Assembly: GCF_029392095.1 (NCBI RefSeq)
Contig: NZ_CP113930.1
Location: 558,001-622,000 of the forward strand
Origin: Lactobacillus sp. ESL0700
GTDB lineage: Bacteria > Bacillota > Bacilli > Lactobacillales > Lactobacillaceae
Reading direction: 5' to 3'
Length of the DNA: 64,000 bases
This document shows, one piece after another, positions 42,544 to 52,861 of the stretch. Under the pieces are notes generated by a model. That model did no database searches, was not told where the DNA came from, and worked only from the letters and a program-made list of their open reading frames with translations. Made by a program: the position numbers and the translations under genes. Numbering within the stretch: position 1 is the first letter of the stretch; each line of letters starts with the position of its first letter.

Positions 42544-43524
42544 TTGATAGAAAGTTGGCTTAACTCTTTGAAACAATTAAAACACAAAAAATTATGGCTT
42601 TCATTAGTTACTGTGGTTTTATTAATTTGCCTGGTATTCACTGGTGCGGGCTTTTACTTCTTTAAAGTTGCCTGTGTTCCAGGACACAAGAACTTTTTAT
42701 CTTCCTCAAGTAAGGTGATTAAGAAGTCGGATCCGCTATATAAGCAAAAGACGTGGTTCAAGCAGGTTAAAAAAGAAAAATGGTACATGCAATCGGCCGA
42801 TGACAAGTATCGCCTGGATGCAAATTACATTCCTAGCAAAAACTCGCGTAAGACGGTCATTATTTTGCCCGGCTACATGGATGTCAAGGAAAATATGGGA
42901 AAGTACGATGCGCTTTTTCATGAGTTAGGCTACAATACGTTAACACCAGATCCGCGCGCTCAAGGTAAGAGCCAAGGAAAATATATTGGCTACGGCTGGG
43001 TTGAAAAGGCTGATGTCAAAAAGTGGATTAATCGGGTGCTTGCCAAGAACGGTCAAAATCAGCAAATCGTTGTCTTGGGTGTCAGCATGGGTGGTGCCAC
43101 GACAATGATGGTTAGTGGTTTGCAGCTGCCGAAGCAGGTTAAGGCGTTTGTCGAAGACTGTGGTTATACCAGTGTTAAGGACGAAATTGAGCATGAGGCT
43201 AAGGCGCTATACAACATGCCAGCGTTTCCAAGGTTCCCATTAGTTGAAATTTTAAGTGGGATTAATCGCGTTAAAGTTGGTTATTTCCTTAAAGATGGGT
43301 CAAGCATTAACCAGTTGCAGCAAAATCACCGACCAATGTTGTTTATTCATGGCGGTAACGATACTTTTGTGCCAACTAAAATGGTTTACAGTAATTATCG
43401 TGCTACTAAAGGTCCTAAAGAGCTTTGGGTTGCGCCAAAGTCTAAGCACGCTCACTCTTATGAGGATCATCCTCAGGCCTATAAGGCTCATGTCAGCAAG
43501 TTTTTAGCGCAATACGTCAAATAA
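42544..43524 (+). CDS. Membrane-anchored alpha/beta hydrolase
   Basis: 326 aa from TTG 42544 (a TTG at 42568 is an alternative). One N-terminal span (about 18-40) places the enzyme outside the cell. Hydrolase triad: Ser in LGVSMGGATTM, Asp in GGNDTFVP and His in SKHAHSYEDHP; HGFN-type oxyanion region is VIILPGYMD. Similar to the BAAT/DUF-type lactobacillar cell-surface esterases; substrate unknown. Confidence 0.82.
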   Translation: MIESWLNSLKQLKHKKLWLSLVTVVLLICLVFTGAGFYFFKVACVPGHKNFLSSSSKVIKKSDPLYKQKTWFKQVKKEKWYMQSADDKYRLDANYIPSKNSRKTVIILPGYMDVKENMGKYDALFHELGYNTLTPDPRAQGKSQGKYIGYGWVEKADVKKWINRVLAKNGQNQQIVVLGVSMGGATTMMVSGLQLPKQVKAFVEDCGYTSVKDEIEHEAKALYNMPAFPRFPLVEILSGINRVKVGYFLKDGSSINQLQQNHRPMLFIHGGNDTFVPTKMVYSNYRATKGPKELWVAPKSKHAHSYEDHPQAYKAHVSKFLAQYVK

Positions 43525-43534
43525 TAGCTAGTAT

Positions 43535-43563
43535 TTGCAAGCGTTTACAATAAATGGTATGAT
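43535..43563 (+). promoter_or_regulatory. Promoter with overlapping cre-like site, no gene behind it
   Basis: TTGCAA (43535-43540), 17-bp spacer, TATGAT (43558-43563). TGCAAGCGTTTACA at 43536-43549 matches the CcpA catabolite-response consensus with one mismatch. Downstream there is no ORF before the terminator at 43672, so a small RNA of about 130 nt is possible. Confidence 0.5.
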
Positions 43564-43569
43564 AACTAG

Positions 43570-43702
43570 GTGGATAGTGTATCAGCAAAATTTAATCTCT
43601 TAAATTGTATATTGTCAAAATGCTCTGCTAATAATGAAATAATAGTAGGAATAATACCTTATCCGCAAACAAAAACAGTTGCCGCTTAGCGACAACTGTT
43701 TT
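43570..43702 (+). ncRNA. Candidate small RNA between a cre promoter and a terminator
   Basis: Only short unrelated reading frames occur between the promoter at 43535-43563 and the bidirectional terminator. The longest, from ATG 43560, has 14 codons. If transcribed it would be a carbon-regulated RNA; no fold beyond the terminator is evident. Confidence 0.3.
43672..43702. terminator. Bidirectional terminator
   Basis: AAAACAGTTG (43672-43681) / CAACTGTTTT (43693-43702) with inner CCGC-TTA-GCG; flanked by A-run and T-run so it can end the minus-strand methyltransferase gene too. Confidence 0.85.
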
Positions 43703-43704
43703 TT

Positions 43705-45084
43705 TTATTTACGTAAGGTTAATTTGGCAATACATTCGCATCGCGGCGTTTGTGGTAACATATCCACATTCTCGATTAAACGCACATCGTAGGCTTCGGT
43801 TAGTAAAACTAGGTCTTGAGCCAACGTTGATGGATTACAGGAAATGTAAACAAAGGTTTGTGGTTTAATCTTGAGCAGCGTTTTAATTAAGCTCTTAGCC
43901 AAACCAGTTCTTGGTGGATCAACGATTAGGGCATCAATTGCGACGCCAGTTTCTTGCAAGTGCGGTAAAACCTTTTCGACGCTACCTTGAAGATAGTCGG
44001 CGTTTTTAATATGGTTGAGCTCAACGTTATGCTTGGCATCGTCAACGGCTTCAGGAATAGTTTCAATCCCGATAACTTGCTTTACTCGGTCAGCGGCTAG
44101 GATACCTAGAGTACCAACACCGCTATATGCGTCGATTAAAGTTTCATCTTCTCTGAGGTCTAAGAACTTCAATGCCTCGGAGTACAAATTAGCCGTTTGC
44201 TGCGGATTTAATTGGAAAAAGGCGCGTGGTGAAAGGGCGAACTTTTTGCCTAAAATTTCTTCAATAATCTTGTTTTTACCAGCAAGTTTTTCGGTTTTAT
44301 TACCCCAAACTTGTGGGTTGCGCCAGTCGGTTTCGTTTTGATAAACGCTAGCTACGTCAGGCAAGTTCATAATTTCTTTACTTAGTGGTAGTAGATTTTT
44401 AATTTCGTGACCAACAGTAATTAAGGTTACCTGAATTTCTTTGGTTGCCTCGGCTTCGCGAACAACAATGGTCTTTAAGCCTGGCGTATGTCTGTAAGGA
44501 TTAGCCACAGCCACATGCATCTTTTCAACCAAAGCCTTGATCTGCCGTTCAACCTTTTGTGTAACCTTACTTTGCGTAGGCATGACTGGTAAGTCATAAA
44601 GGTGGTGCGAGTTAGGGGCAAATAAACCTAAATTGGTCTTGCCGTGGTCTTGTTCAATTTGGTATTGTGCTTTGTTGCGGTAATGCCATTCGTCTGGTGC
44701 TGCAATGGTCGGCTTAACCTTATATTTTTGGTAGCCACGGGGATGGAATTTTTCTAAAGCCTCGAGCACATTGTCCCGTTTAAATTCCAGTTGCTTAGGA
44801 TAAGCTAAATGAGCTAATTCCAGACCACCGATTGCCGGATTAACGCCCTTAGGGAAGGCAACGCGATCAGGACTTTGCTCTTTAATGCGGACAAGTTCGC
44901 CTTGAAGATAATGAGGGAAGTCCTTAATGATTTTGGCAACCACGACTTCACCCGGTAAAGCACCCGGAATAAAGATAATCTTCTTGCGGTAGTAGCCAAT
45001 CCCCTCGCCGTTAATTCCAAGGCGTTTAATGGTAATAATAACGTCTTTTTCTTTTGCTTGTTTTTGTTTAAAATTTTTGCGCAT
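43705..45084 (-). CDS. rlmD: 23S rRNA (uracil-C5)-methyltransferase RlmD
   Basis: 459 aa. N-terminal TRAM domain (about 10-70, IKRLGINGEGIGYYRKKIIFIPGALPGE), then the SAM-binding core: ALSPRAFFQLNP, DAYSGVGTLGI, DALIVDPPRTGL and YISCNPSTLAQD with the catalytic cysteine. Lactobacilli have two such RumA-like paralogues; which uridine this one methylates is not certain. Confidence 0.88.
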   Translation of the reverse strand: MRKNFKQKQAKEKDVIITIKRLGINGEGIGYYRKKIIFIPGALPGEVVVAKIIKDFPHYLQGELVRIKEQSPDRVAFPKGVNPAIGGLELAHLAYPKQLEFKRDNVLEALEKFHPRGYQKYKVKPTIAAPDEWHYRNKAQYQIEQDHGKTNLGLFAPNSHHLYDLPVMPTQSKVTQKVERQIKALVEKMHVAVANPYRHTPGLKTIVVREAEATKEIQVTLITVGHEIKNLLPLSKEIMNLPDVASVYQNETDWRNPQVWGNKTEKLAGKNKIIEEILGKKFALSPRAFFQLNPQQTANLYSEALKFLDLREDETLIDAYSGVGTLGILAADRVKQVIGIETIPEAVDDAKHNVELNHIKNADYLQGSVEKVLPHLQETGVAIDALIVDPPRTGLAKSLIKTLLKIKPQTFVYISCNPSTLAQDLVLLTEAYDVRLIENVDMLPQTPRCECIAKLTLRK

Positions 45085-45215
45085 AATGTTCTTTCTACAA
45101 TAAATAATTAACTGTTAATTATTTATTGTACTCCTCAGAAAAAGTTTTTAGCAAGAAACACGAAAATTTGCTAGCATATAAAGGTAAGGTAAAGAGTTAG
45201 AAAGGTGAGGCCAAA

Positions 45216-46031
45216 ATGCCAATCATTACGAAAGTCAGCAGTCAAAAGCGGCCGGGACGCTATAACATTTTTCTCGATGGGCAGTACGCCTTTTCAGCTA
45301 GTGAACAAACAGTTGCCGAATTTATGTTATTAAAGGGTCAGGAGTTAACCCCAGACGAATTAGCAGCAGTTAAAAAGTTTGATGTGAGCAGTAAAGCAAC
45401 GGCGCTGGCTTCAAATTATCTCAGTTACCAAGCACGGACGGTTTATGAGGTCTTGCAGTATTTACAAAAGCATGGCATCGAGGACGAGGCCGCACAGAAT
45501 GCGGTGAGCCAGTTAAGTGCGATGGGCTTTTTGGATGATCGTAAATACGTTACTTTATCAATTAAGCAGAGCCTGCGCAGCGGCACTGATGGGCCATTGA
45601 CGTTAACGCGTAAGTTGACCCAGAAGGGAATTGATCCGGCGATTATTCAAGAAGAATTGGCAGAAGTGGCAGATGAGGACTGGCTGGACACGGGATTGCG
45701 CGTATTAAAATCCCTAAAAAGTCAGGTTGGCAAGGTTTCCGAGCGTGAACTAAACCGAAAAATGAACTCAAAGTTGTTGAGTCACGGCTTTTCTAGCGGC
45801 ATTGTCAGTTTGGTCGTTGCAGAAGCTGACATGAAACCAGACACTGATGCCCAAGTTGAGGCGCTTAAAAAGCAGGGTGTCAAAGCCTATAAACGTTTTC
45901 GCCGGCTGCCAGAAAGCGAGCGCGAACGCAAAATCCGCAATTATCTGTTTACTCATGGCTTTGCCAGTAACGAAATCGACGCGTTTTTAGCTGGTGAGAT
46001 TATTCCGCTGGATGAATTAGCTGAATATTAG
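45216..46031 (+). CDS. recX: RecX recombination regulator
   Basis: 271 aa. Modulates RecA filaments. Repeated three-helix units are visible: LSYQARTVYEVLQYLQKHGIE, LSAMGFLDDRKYVTLSI, SRELNRKMNSKLLSHGFSSGIVSLV-like and RFRRLPESERERKIRNYLFTHGF. N-terminal KRPGRYNIFLDGQYAFSAS is typical of Firmicute RecX. Confidence 0.9.
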   Translation: MPIITKVSSQKRPGRYNIFLDGQYAFSASEQTVAEFMLLKGQELTPDELAAVKKFDVSSKATALASNYLSYQARTVYEVLQYLQKHGIEDEAAQNAVSQLSAMGFLDDRKYVTLSIKQSLRSGTDGPLTLTRKLTQKGIDPAIIQEELAEVADEDWLDTGLRVLKSLKSQVGKVSERELNRKMNSKLLSHGFSSGIVSLVVAEADMKPDTDAQVEALKKQGVKAYKRFRRLPESERERKIRNYLFTHGFASNEIDAFLAGEIIPLDELAEY

Positions 46032-46041
46032 GAGGATTATA

Positions 46042-46521
46042 ATGAAACAAGCACAAGAAGAATTAACTTTTGTCGGTAGACCTTTCCCAGATGCGATGAT
46101 GGATCAGGAGAAGTCCTTTTCTGGTTGCAATTTAGAAATGGAAAATGATGCTGCTTTCCAGAAATTTTTAAAAAGCAATCATTTAACAAGTAAGCGGAGC
46201 AGCTTAGTGGTGTTTGGCCCAGAAAACTTCATGTATTGGTATGGTGTTATTGCACCCAAAGAAATTGAGGTACCAGCTGGCTTAATGAAGTTTGTCTTAC
46301 CGCAAACTCAGGTAGCTCGAGTTGAATTACCAGAGCAAAGTCTTGCCTTCTTCAATCAGCCACTTAACTTTGTTTTACCCGAATTAATTGGCAAGGTAAC
46401 TGACGCAGGGATTCAGGTATATGAAAACATGGGCGATAGTTTGACACCATATATCTTGCAAAGTTTAGATTTAGATACAAAAAAACTGTCCCAAGACCTG
46501 TATCTTGAAGACAGTAAATAA
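46042..46521 (+). CDS. Conserved protein, unknown, possibly GyrI-like
   Basis: 159 aa behind recX with AGGAGG before ATG. Pattern of FVGRPFPDAMMDQEK, SSLVVFGPENFMYWYGV, and LPEQSLAFFNQPLN suggests an alpha/beta small-molecule-binding fold like GyrI-type domains, but I am not sure. Common in lactobacilli next to recX. Confidence 0.55.
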   Translation: MKQAQEELTFVGRPFPDAMMDQEKSFSGCNLEMENDAAFQKFLKSNHLTSKRSSLVVFGPENFMYWYGVIAPKEIEVPAGLMKFVLPQTQVARVELPEQSLAFFNQPLNFVLPELIGKVTDAGIQVYENMGDSLTPYILQSLDLDTKKLSQDLYLEDSK

Positions 46522-46983
46522 TTAATGTTGTTTGGGGTCGATTGATAAGTTGTCGTATTCGACATATGCCCCAAGACAAGTTGACAGTAACATAACCAAA
46601 AAGACGATGCCAACGGATTTACCAACAATCTGGTCGAGTGTGAGGCAATTGCGGACTAAAAACGTTGCCGCAAAGCAAAGGATAAAGTCCAGCACCATGT
46701 TGGCAAACAAGAGAAGATAGCGCCGTCTGATACTGAAGAAGCGTAGTAATTGTTTAAAGAAGCCGTCATCAACAGAGATTGCCAATAGGTCAACGGGCCG
46801 TTGAATTGTTGCCTTGATGGCAAACATGATTGTGGCGCCAACTAGTGCGCCAATGGTAGTTCTGAATAAGTCAGCCGAATGCAGCACTAGAGCGTCATAG
46901 CCAATACCGATAATCAGTAGACTGCATAAATAGGGAATTAGCAATAAAAACGTAAAAACAAGTAGAACGTGACTTTTTTTCAT
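46522..46983 (-). CDS. Membrane protein, unknown
   Basis: 153 aa with four hydrophobic spans (about 6-28, 40-60, 88-108, 118-138) and basic loops. No family recognised; converges on the preceding gene without a visible terminator between. Confidence 0.6.
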   Translation of the reverse strand: MKKSHVLLVFTFLLLIPYLCSLLIIGIGYDALVLHSADLFRTTIGALVGATIMFAIKATIQRPVDLLAISVDDGFFKQLLRFFSIRRRYLLLFANMVLDFILCFAATFLVRNCLTLDQIVGKSVGIVFLVMLLSTCLGAYVEYDNLSIDPKQH

Positions 46984-47084
46984 TAAATTAACCTCGTTTC
47001 TTACGTGCTATTCTAACATATCGCGGGCTTACATGATATAATGTTATTATTTATGTTAATGTTTTAAGAAAGAGAGCAAAAATT

Positions 47085-47954
47085 ATGACTAGCGACCCTG
47101 CCAAGGGGAATTTATTTAAGCGAATTAAAAATAAATTTTCCCCTGCAAGCGATGAAGAAACTAAAGAACATTTAGCCACGGAAATTACGACGCTGCGTGA
47201 GCACAATCAAATTAGTGAAACGGAATGTTCCATGCTAAATAATGTTTTGGATTTTCAAGGGCGGATGGTCCGCGAGGTAATGGTCCCGCGGATTGACGCG
47301 TATATGGTGGATTGCTGTGATAGCTTTCAGGATAATCTTGACGACATTTTGCGTGAGCCTTATTCACGCATTCCTGTGTATAAGCAGGATAAGGATAAAA
47401 TTATCGGTGTCATCCATATTCGGACGGTGCTGCGGAAGGCGCGAGAAAAGGGTTTTGACAATATCGATTATGAAGATGTGATGAACCCGCCATTATTTGC
47501 ACCAGAAACAACCGATTTAAGTGAATTACTAGTTGAAATGCAGCAGACGCAGCAGCAACTAGCTATTTTGACGGACGAATATGGCGGCGTGGTTGGCATT
47601 GCCACAATTGAAGACTTAATTGAAGAAATTGTGGGTAATATTGATGATGAAGTCGATCATGCTGAGGTCTTATTCAATCAAATTGGTCCTAATAAATACG
47701 TTATTTATGGTAAGATGCCGCTAGTAGACTTTAACGAACAGTTTGGCACTAACCTTGAAATGGAAGATGTCGATACAATTGCCGGCTTTATGATTACTAA
47801 GCTGGGAATTATTCCAGCAAAAGGTGAAAAATTATCAGTTAAGCTTGATAATGGCATGGTATTGACAACTAGAAGAATGATGCGGTCGCGACTTATGACG
47901 GTGTTATTAACAATTCCAGAAGAAAAACAACAGAAAGAAGAGCAAGATAATTAA
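47085..47954 (+). CDS. CBS/CorC-domain protein (HlyC/CorC family, no membrane domain)
   Basis: 289 aa. Two CBS domains (VREVMVPRIDAYMVD..., YSRIPVYKQD and MNPPLFAPETTDLSELLVEM) followed by a CorC_HlyC transporter-associated domain (LVDFNEQFGTNLEMEDVDTIAGFM). Lacks the N-terminal DUF21 membrane part, so it is of the soluble CorC/YbeX type linked to magnesium or ribosome homeostasis. Adenine-nucleotide binding by CBS is known for the family. Confidence 0.85.
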   Translation: MTSDPAKGNLFKRIKNKFSPASDEETKEHLATEITTLREHNQISETECSMLNNVLDFQGRMVREVMVPRIDAYMVDCCDSFQDNLDDILREPYSRIPVYKQDKDKIIGVIHIRTVLRKAREKGFDNIDYEDVMNPPLFAPETTDLSELLVEMQQTQQQLAILTDEYGGVVGIATIEDLIEEIVGNIDDEVDHAEVLFNQIGPNKYVIYGKMPLVDFNEQFGTNLEMEDVDTIAGFMITKLGIIPAKGEKLSVKLDNGMVLTTRRMMRSRLMTVLLTIPEEKQQKEEQDN

Positions 47955-48076
47955 TGAGTAAAGAGTTTCTTTTTGAACATTAAATTGACAGCTGTTTATA
48001 AAATTAATAGTTGTTAATTGGGTAGTGTAATAGTTGATACAGTTACATGAAAAGCAAAAGAAAAAGAGAGTAATTA

Positions 48077-49648
48077 ATGAGTAAAGAACTTTTAGATAAA
48101 GTAAAAAGAAGAAGAACATTTGCAATTATCTCGCACCCCGATGCCGGGAAGACGACGATTACGGAGCAAATGCTTCTTTTTGGTGGGGTAATTCGTAGTG
48201 CCGGAACGGTTAAGGCACGTAAGACCGGGCATTATGCCACCAGTGACTGGATGGAAATTGAAAAGCAACGTGGGATTTCGGTTACTAGTTCCGTGATGCA
48301 ATTTGAATATCAGGGCAAGCGCATCAACATCCTTGATACTCCAGGACACCAAGACTTCTCAGAAGATACGTACCGGACTTTAATGGCCGTGGACTCGGCT
48401 GTCATGGTAATTGACTCGGCTAAGGGTATTGAGCCGCAGACCAAGAAGCTGTTTAAGGTTGTTAAGCAGCGTGGTATTCCAATTTTTACCTTTATGAACA
48501 AGTTGGACCGTGATGGCCGCCCGCCGCTAGACTTAATTGCGGAGCTAGAGGACTTACTTGGAATTGAAGGCGTTGCGATGAACTGGCCGATTGGGTCTGG
48601 ACAAACGCTGCAGGGACTGTATGATATTGCTAATAATCAGGTGGAATTGTACCGCAAGGATGGCGAGGACCGTTTTTTACCTTTAGATAAAGATGGTAAA
48701 TTGCCGGCAAGTGAACCATTTAGTCAGAATCCACAATTTCAAGATACTTTGGATGAAATTGATTTGATTAAGGAAGCGGGCAATACCTTTGACCTTGATA
48801 AAATTATCAAGGGCGACCAGACACCAGTATTCTTTGGCTCGGCTTTAACTAATTTTGGTGTGGAAACTTTCTTAAAGAGCTTTGTGCAATTAGCGCCAGC
48901 TCCAGAGAGTCACGTAGTTAACGGGGATGAAGAAATAAGTCCCGATGATTCTGAGTTTTCCGGTTTTGTCTTTAAAATTCAGGCTAATATGAACCCACAT
49001 CACCGTGATCGAATTGCCTTCGTCAGAGTTGGCAGTGGTGAGTTCAAAAAGGGACTTGATGTTACTTTAGCTCGGACTGATAAGCCAATCCGCTTAAATA
49101 ATGCAACCGAATTTATGTCTAGCGAACGTGTGCAAGTTACGGATGCCGTTGCTGGTGATATTGTCGGCTTGTATGACACTGGTAATTTCCAAATTGGCGA
49201 TAGTATCTACGCTGGTAAACGTAAGGTTGTGTATCCAGCGCTACCAGAATTTACGCCGGAATTGTTTGTGCGGGTTACTGCTAAAAATGTGATGAAGCAA
49301 AAGTCGTTCCACAAGGGGATGACACAGTTGGTTCAAGAAGGGGCCATCCAGCTTTACCGTAATTACCAGACTGATGAGTATATTTTGGGTGCCGTTGGTC
49401 AACTGCAATTTGAGGTCTTCAAGTTCAGAATGAAGAACGAATATAACTCAGATGTAGAAATGACGAGTATTGGTCACCGGGTTGCTCGCTGGATTGATCC
49501 CGATCAACTTGATCCGGCAATGTCGAACAGCCGTAACTTGCTTGTTAAGGACCGTTACGATCAACCGCTCTTCTTGTTTGAAAATCAATTTGCGGAACGC
49601 TTCTTTAAAGACAAGTATCCTGATGTTAAATTAACTGAAAAACTATAA
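48077..49648 (+). CDS. prfC: Peptide chain release factor 3
   Basis: 523 aa. GTPase that recycles RF1/RF2: G1 [10 protein letters not shown], switch [24 protein letters not shown], and the RF3-specific C-terminal [29 protein letters not shown] precedes ATG. The start region (AATTAATGAGTAAAGA) is duplicated about 124 bp upstream. Confidence 0.93.
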   Translation: MSKELLDKVKRRRTFAIISHPDAGKTTITEQMLLFGGVIRSAGTVKARKTGHYATSDWMEIEKQRGISVTSSVMQFEYQGKRINILDTPGHQDFSEDTYRTLMAVDSAVMVIDSAKGIEPQTKKLFKVVKQRGIPIFTFMNKLDRDGRPPLDLIAELEDLLGIEGVAMNWPIGSGQTLQGLYDIANNQVELYRKDGEDRFLPLDKDGKLPASEPFSQNPQFQDTLDEIDLIKEAGNTFDLDKIIKGDQTPVFFGSALTNFGVETFLKSFVQLAPAPESHVVNGDEEISPDDSEFSGFVFKIQANMNPHHRDRIAFVRVGSGEFKKGLDVTLARTDKPIRLNNATEFMSSERVQVTDAVAGDIVGLYDTGNFQIGDSIYAGKRKVVYPALPEFTPELFVRVTAKNVMKQKSFHKGMTQLVQEGAIQLYRNYQTDEYILGAVGQLQFEVFKFRMKNEYNSDVEMTSIGHRVARWIDPDQLDPAMSNSRNLLVKDRYDQPLFLFENQFAERFFKDKYPDVKLTEKL

Positions 49649-49659
49649 AAGCAAAAAAC

Positions 49660-49686
49660 GGTTGGCAATTAATGCCAGCCATTTTT
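49660..49686. terminator. Bidirectional terminator
   Basis: GGTTGGCA (49660-49667) / TGCCAGCC (49673-49680), one T-G pair, loop ATTAA, A-run before and T-run after. Between convergent prfC and the next gene. Confidence 0.75.
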
Positions 49687-49950
49687 CTTACGCTCTAATT
49701 TTTCCTGCTTGTGCCGCTTGATTTTGTCCTTAATGTCTAATATCGTGCAGATTGAAAAGTAAATAGCGAGAACAACAAAAGTAACGAAAACAGCTTTGGC
49801 AAAAATGCCAAAATTTGTCATGACGGTCCAGATTAAAAAGCAAATATAAATTGACGAAATAACACCAACAATTCTGCCAATCTTGCGGTCAAGATTAATC
49901 AGATGAAATAATTTGCCATCACTTAAATCTTCCAATTTTCTCTTTTTCAT
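49669..49950 (-). CDS. Small membrane protein, 93 aa
   Basis: Basic N-terminus (MKKRKLEDL), two membrane spans (about 27-48 and 52-72) and a strongly basic C-terminus (KDKIKRHKQEKLERKKNG). No clear ribosome site and no family. Probably a real small inner-membrane protein. Confidence 0.5.
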   Translation of the reverse strand: MKKRKLEDLSDGKLFHLINLDRKIGRIVGVISSIYICFLIWTVMTNFGIFAKAVFVTFVVLAIYFSICTILDIKDKIKRHKQEKLERKKNGWH

Positions 49951-50049
49951 TTGTCATTACCCATACTTAAATTTATTTTAAAATTAAAATAATATTAGCA
50001 TTATTTATGATGATTGTTAATTAAATTTTTCCGATAATTTTAAACAAAT

Positions 50050-50081
50050 AAAAAAGCACCTTAAGAATTACCTTAAAGTGC
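50050..50081 (-). terminator. Terminator of the DUF1827 gene
   Basis: On the minus strand GCACTTTAAG / CTTAAGGTGC (plus 50081-50072 / 50065-50056), one T-G pair, then a T-run. Confidence 0.75.
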
Positions 50082-50102
50082 CTAAAACTAGCAACGGTTA
50101 TC

Positions 50103-50384
50103 TTACTTATCAACGTGAATTTCGACCACGCGTTGATTTTTATCAAAGGTTACCAAGTATGAAGGGTCACGTTCTTTAATCAAGCGTTTGATAATGAACT
50201 CAACTTCATCCTTGCGCACGCGGCGATCGTGATTTTCGATAGCAATTCCGATTGCCTTGTCGCTTTCGGTATAAACAACAGAAGTATTACCCAAAGAGTA
50301 AACTTTGACATAGTTAACATCAGTTGAGTTAAGCTGACTGTGTACTAAATCCCGATAACTATTGGTTACATCTATTAAATGCAT
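50103..50384 (-). CDS. DUF1827 family protein
   Basis: 93 aa from ATG 50384 (GGGTGAA upstream; a GTG nine nt earlier overlaps it). Sequence MHLIDVTNSYRDLVHSQL...YVKVYSLGNTSVVY...ALRRVRKDEVEFI-like matches the small lactobacillar/streptococcal DUF1827 family of unknown function. Confidence 0.75.
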   Translation of the reverse strand: MHLIDVTNSYRDLVHSQLNSTDVNYVKVYSLGNTSVVYTESDKAIGIAIENHDRRVRKDEVEFIIKRLIKERDPSYLVTFDKNQRVVEIHVDK

Positions 50385-50507
50385 GGATTTCACCCGTTTC
50401 TTGTAGTAGTTTTGTCAACTCTAGTATAACGCTATTTTGTTATTTTTTCTCTAAATAAAAGCATGATTATTATAATTTTGAATAATCATGCTTTTAATAT
50501 ATTTTAA

Positions 50508-52700
50508 TTAAAGTTCAGTATCTGAAGTAGTTGCTGGAGCAGGATCTACTTGCTCATTAATCACAATATGGCCGTCAGCAACACTTGCAGTCAAGTTCTT
50601 GGCATCTGGATGATCAAGCTTGAAGTCGGCCACGCGATCTTCAATTTCTTCTTGAATAGTTCTGCGCAGAGGCCGTGCACCCATTGCTGGATTGTAGCCA
50701 TCTTCGACTAATTTCTTCTTGGCTTCATCAGTTACCGTAATTTGCAAGCCTTGGTTTTTGACCATATTATTGGTTTCATCAAGCATCAAGTTAACAATCT
50801 TAACAAGGTCGTCCTTTGATAACTCGTTGAATTCAATGACGTCATCAAGCCGATTCAAAAATTCAGGCTTGAAGAATTGACTCATGGAGCTTCTAGCCGA
50901 ATCTTTTTCTTCATCGGTGTTTTCAGCTGCAAACCCGACGCTGGTATTTTTAATTCCTTGACCAGCATTGGAAGTCATAATGATGATTGTATCTTTAAAG
51001 GAAACAGTCCGTCCTTGTGAGTCGGTCAGTCGACCGTCATCCAAGATTTGCAGGAACAAGTTCATTACCGATGGATCAGCCTTTTCGATTTCATCAAGTA
51101 AAATCAGGCTGTAAGGGTGACGACGCACTTGTTCGGTTAATTGACCAGCTTCTTCGTAACCGACATAACCAGGAGCAGAGCCGATTAATTTGGAAACAGA
51201 ATAGGATTCCATAAATTCCGACATATCAAAGCGAATCATGGCATTTTCTGAACCGAACATTTGCTTAGCTAATTGCTTAGCTAGCTCCGTCTTACCGACC
51301 CCAGTTGGACCAACAAAGAGGAAGGAACCAATTGGGCGACCAGACTTGTTAAAGCCAATCCGGTTGCGGCGGATTGCGCGAGCAACCTTATCAACAGCTT
51401 GGTCTTGTCCAATAACATGGGCCTTTAAAGTTGGTGCCAAGTTTTGCAACTGGTTTTCCTCTTGCTTTTGCAAGTCGCCAACAGGAATACCAGTCTTTTC
51501 TTCAACAATCTTGTTCATGATCTTGCTGGTAATAATCGGGGACTTGTCAGGATCAATCTTTTGATCTTTTACCTTATTATACTTTTCGATTTGGTCGCGG
51601 TAATATGCGGCCTTTTCATAGTCCTCATTTTTCAGTGATTCTTGCTTCAATTGTTGAGCAGCAGCAATTCTTTCCTTAATCTTGTCCTTATCAACGTAGG
51701 GAATAGTCAGGTTCATTCTTGAACCAGCCTCGTCGAGCAGGTCGATGGCCTTGTCAGGCAAGAAGCGATCTTGAATATAGCGTTCTGAAAGTTCAGCTGC
51801 CGATTTAATTGCATCGTCGGTGTAGTGAACGTGGTGGTAATCCTCGTAGCGCTTTTGGATACCTTGCAAAATGCGAATGGTTTCCGCAACTGACGGTTCC
51901 TTGACGTCAACAGGTTGGAAACGGCGGGCTAAAGCTGAATCCTTTTCGATTTCGCGGTATTCTTTTAACGTGGTTGCGCCGACTAATTGCAGATCGCCGC
52001 GGGCAAGGGCAGGCTTAATAATATTACCAGCGTCCATTCCGCCTTCTGCGTTCCCAGCACCAACAATTTCGTGAATTTCATCGATGAACAAAATAATATC
52101 GTCATGTTGTTGCAATTCTTTAATCAGTTGCTGCATCCGCTGCTCAAATTGACCACGAATACCGGTTCCTTGAACAAGTGAAACGACGTTTAGTGAAATA
52201 ATTCGCTTGTCTTGTAATTTAGCAGGCACCGAGCCGTCGACGATTTGTTGGGCTAGACCTTCCACAACTGCTGTTTTACCAACGCCGGCTTCCCCAATTA
52301 GGACCGGATTATTTTTAGTTCTTCTATTTAAAATCTCGATTACCCGAGCAATTTCTTTATCCCGACCAATCACTGGGTCAATTTTGCCCTTTTTAGCTAA
52401 TGCCGTTAAGTCAGTGCCATATTGGTCAAGTAATGAACGACCACCATTATTGCCGCCGTTAGCTCTTTGCGGTTGGCCTTGATTAGCGTTGTTAAATGCA
52501 GCGCTATTACCGTTCATGCTATTAAATAAGTCATCAAAGTCTCCGAAGAAACCGTTGTTGTCATTATTCATATTAATATTTCCTTGTTGTTTAAGTTCTT
52601 GATAACATTGTCCACATAAATTAATTTCGCGGCTTTGACCATTAACCTTCGCATAAAGGTGAATGGAAGCAGGCCGCTTTTGACAGTTTTGACAAAGCAA
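50508..52700 (-). CDS. clpE: ATP-dependent chaperone-protease subunit ClpE
   Basis: 730 aa. N-terminal zinc finger with C3/C6 and C29/C32 (CQNC, CGQC) is the ClpE mark; Ser/Asn-rich linker; first AAA module with GEAGVGKTA and [11 protein letters not shown]-like coiled segment with [18 protein letters not shown]; second AAA module with GPTGVGKTE and LLDEIEKA; C-terminal Clp_D2 region. It unfolds damaged proteins for ClpP in heat stress. Controlled by the CIRCE-containing promoter at 52735-52770. Confidence 0.93.
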   Translation of the reverse strand: MLCQNCQKRPASIHLYAKVNGQSREINLCGQCYQELKQQGNINMNNDNNGFFGDFDDLFNSMNGNSAAFNNANQGQPQRANGGNNGGRSLLDQYGTDLTALAKKGKIDPVIGRDKEIARVIEILNRRTKNNPVLIGEAGVGKTAVVEGLAQQIVDGSVPAKLQDKRIISLNVVSLVQGTGIRGQFEQRMQQLIKELQQHDDIILFIDEIHEIVGAGNAEGGMDAGNIIKPALARGDLQLVGATTLKEYREIEKDSALARRFQPVDVKEPSVAETIRILQGIQKRYEDYHHVHYTDDAIKSAAELSERYIQDRFLPDKAIDLLDEAGSRMNLTIPYVDKDKIKERIAAAQQLKQESLKNEDYEKAAYYRDQIEKYNKVKDQKIDPDKSPIITSKIMNKIVEEKTGIPVGDLQKQEENQLQNLAPTLKAHVIGQDQAVDKVARAIRRNRIGFNKSGRPIGSFLFVGPTGVGKTELAKQLAKQMFGSENAMIRFDMSEFMESYSVSKLIGSAPGYVGYEEAGQLTEQVRRHPYSLILLDEIEKADPSVMNLFLQILDDGRLTDSQGRTVSFKDTIIIMTSNAGQGIKNTSVGFAAENTDEEKDSARSSMSQFFKPEFLNRLDDVIEFNELSKDDLVKIVNLMLDETNNMVKNQGLQITVTDEAKKKLVEDGYNPAMGARPLRRTIQEEIEDRVADFKLDHPDAKNLTASVADGHIVINEQVDPAPATTSDTEL

Positions 52701-52734
52701 TTATACTTACCGCCTTTCATTTCAAGTTTACTAA

Positions 52735-52770
52735 ATTATATAATTAGCACTCTCAATAATCAAGTGCTAA
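52735..52770 (-). promoter_or_regulatory. clpE promoter overlapped by CIRCE (HrcA operator)
   Basis: TTAGCACTC-N9-AAGTGCTAA (52744-52770) matches CIRCE with one mismatch. On the minus strand TTGATT (52763-52758), 17 bp, TATAAT (52740-52735) form the promoter, whose -35 falls in the CIRCE spacer. So ClpE should be repressed by HrcA here, in contrast to the CtsR control usual for clp genes. Confidence 0.82.
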
Positions 52771-52861
52771 AACTCAAAAACTTATTTTTTGTAAGTCCAA
52801 TAAATATGTTAAAATAACAGTGGTCATTAAGTAAAAAGACAAAAAAGACGGTGATATTTTA

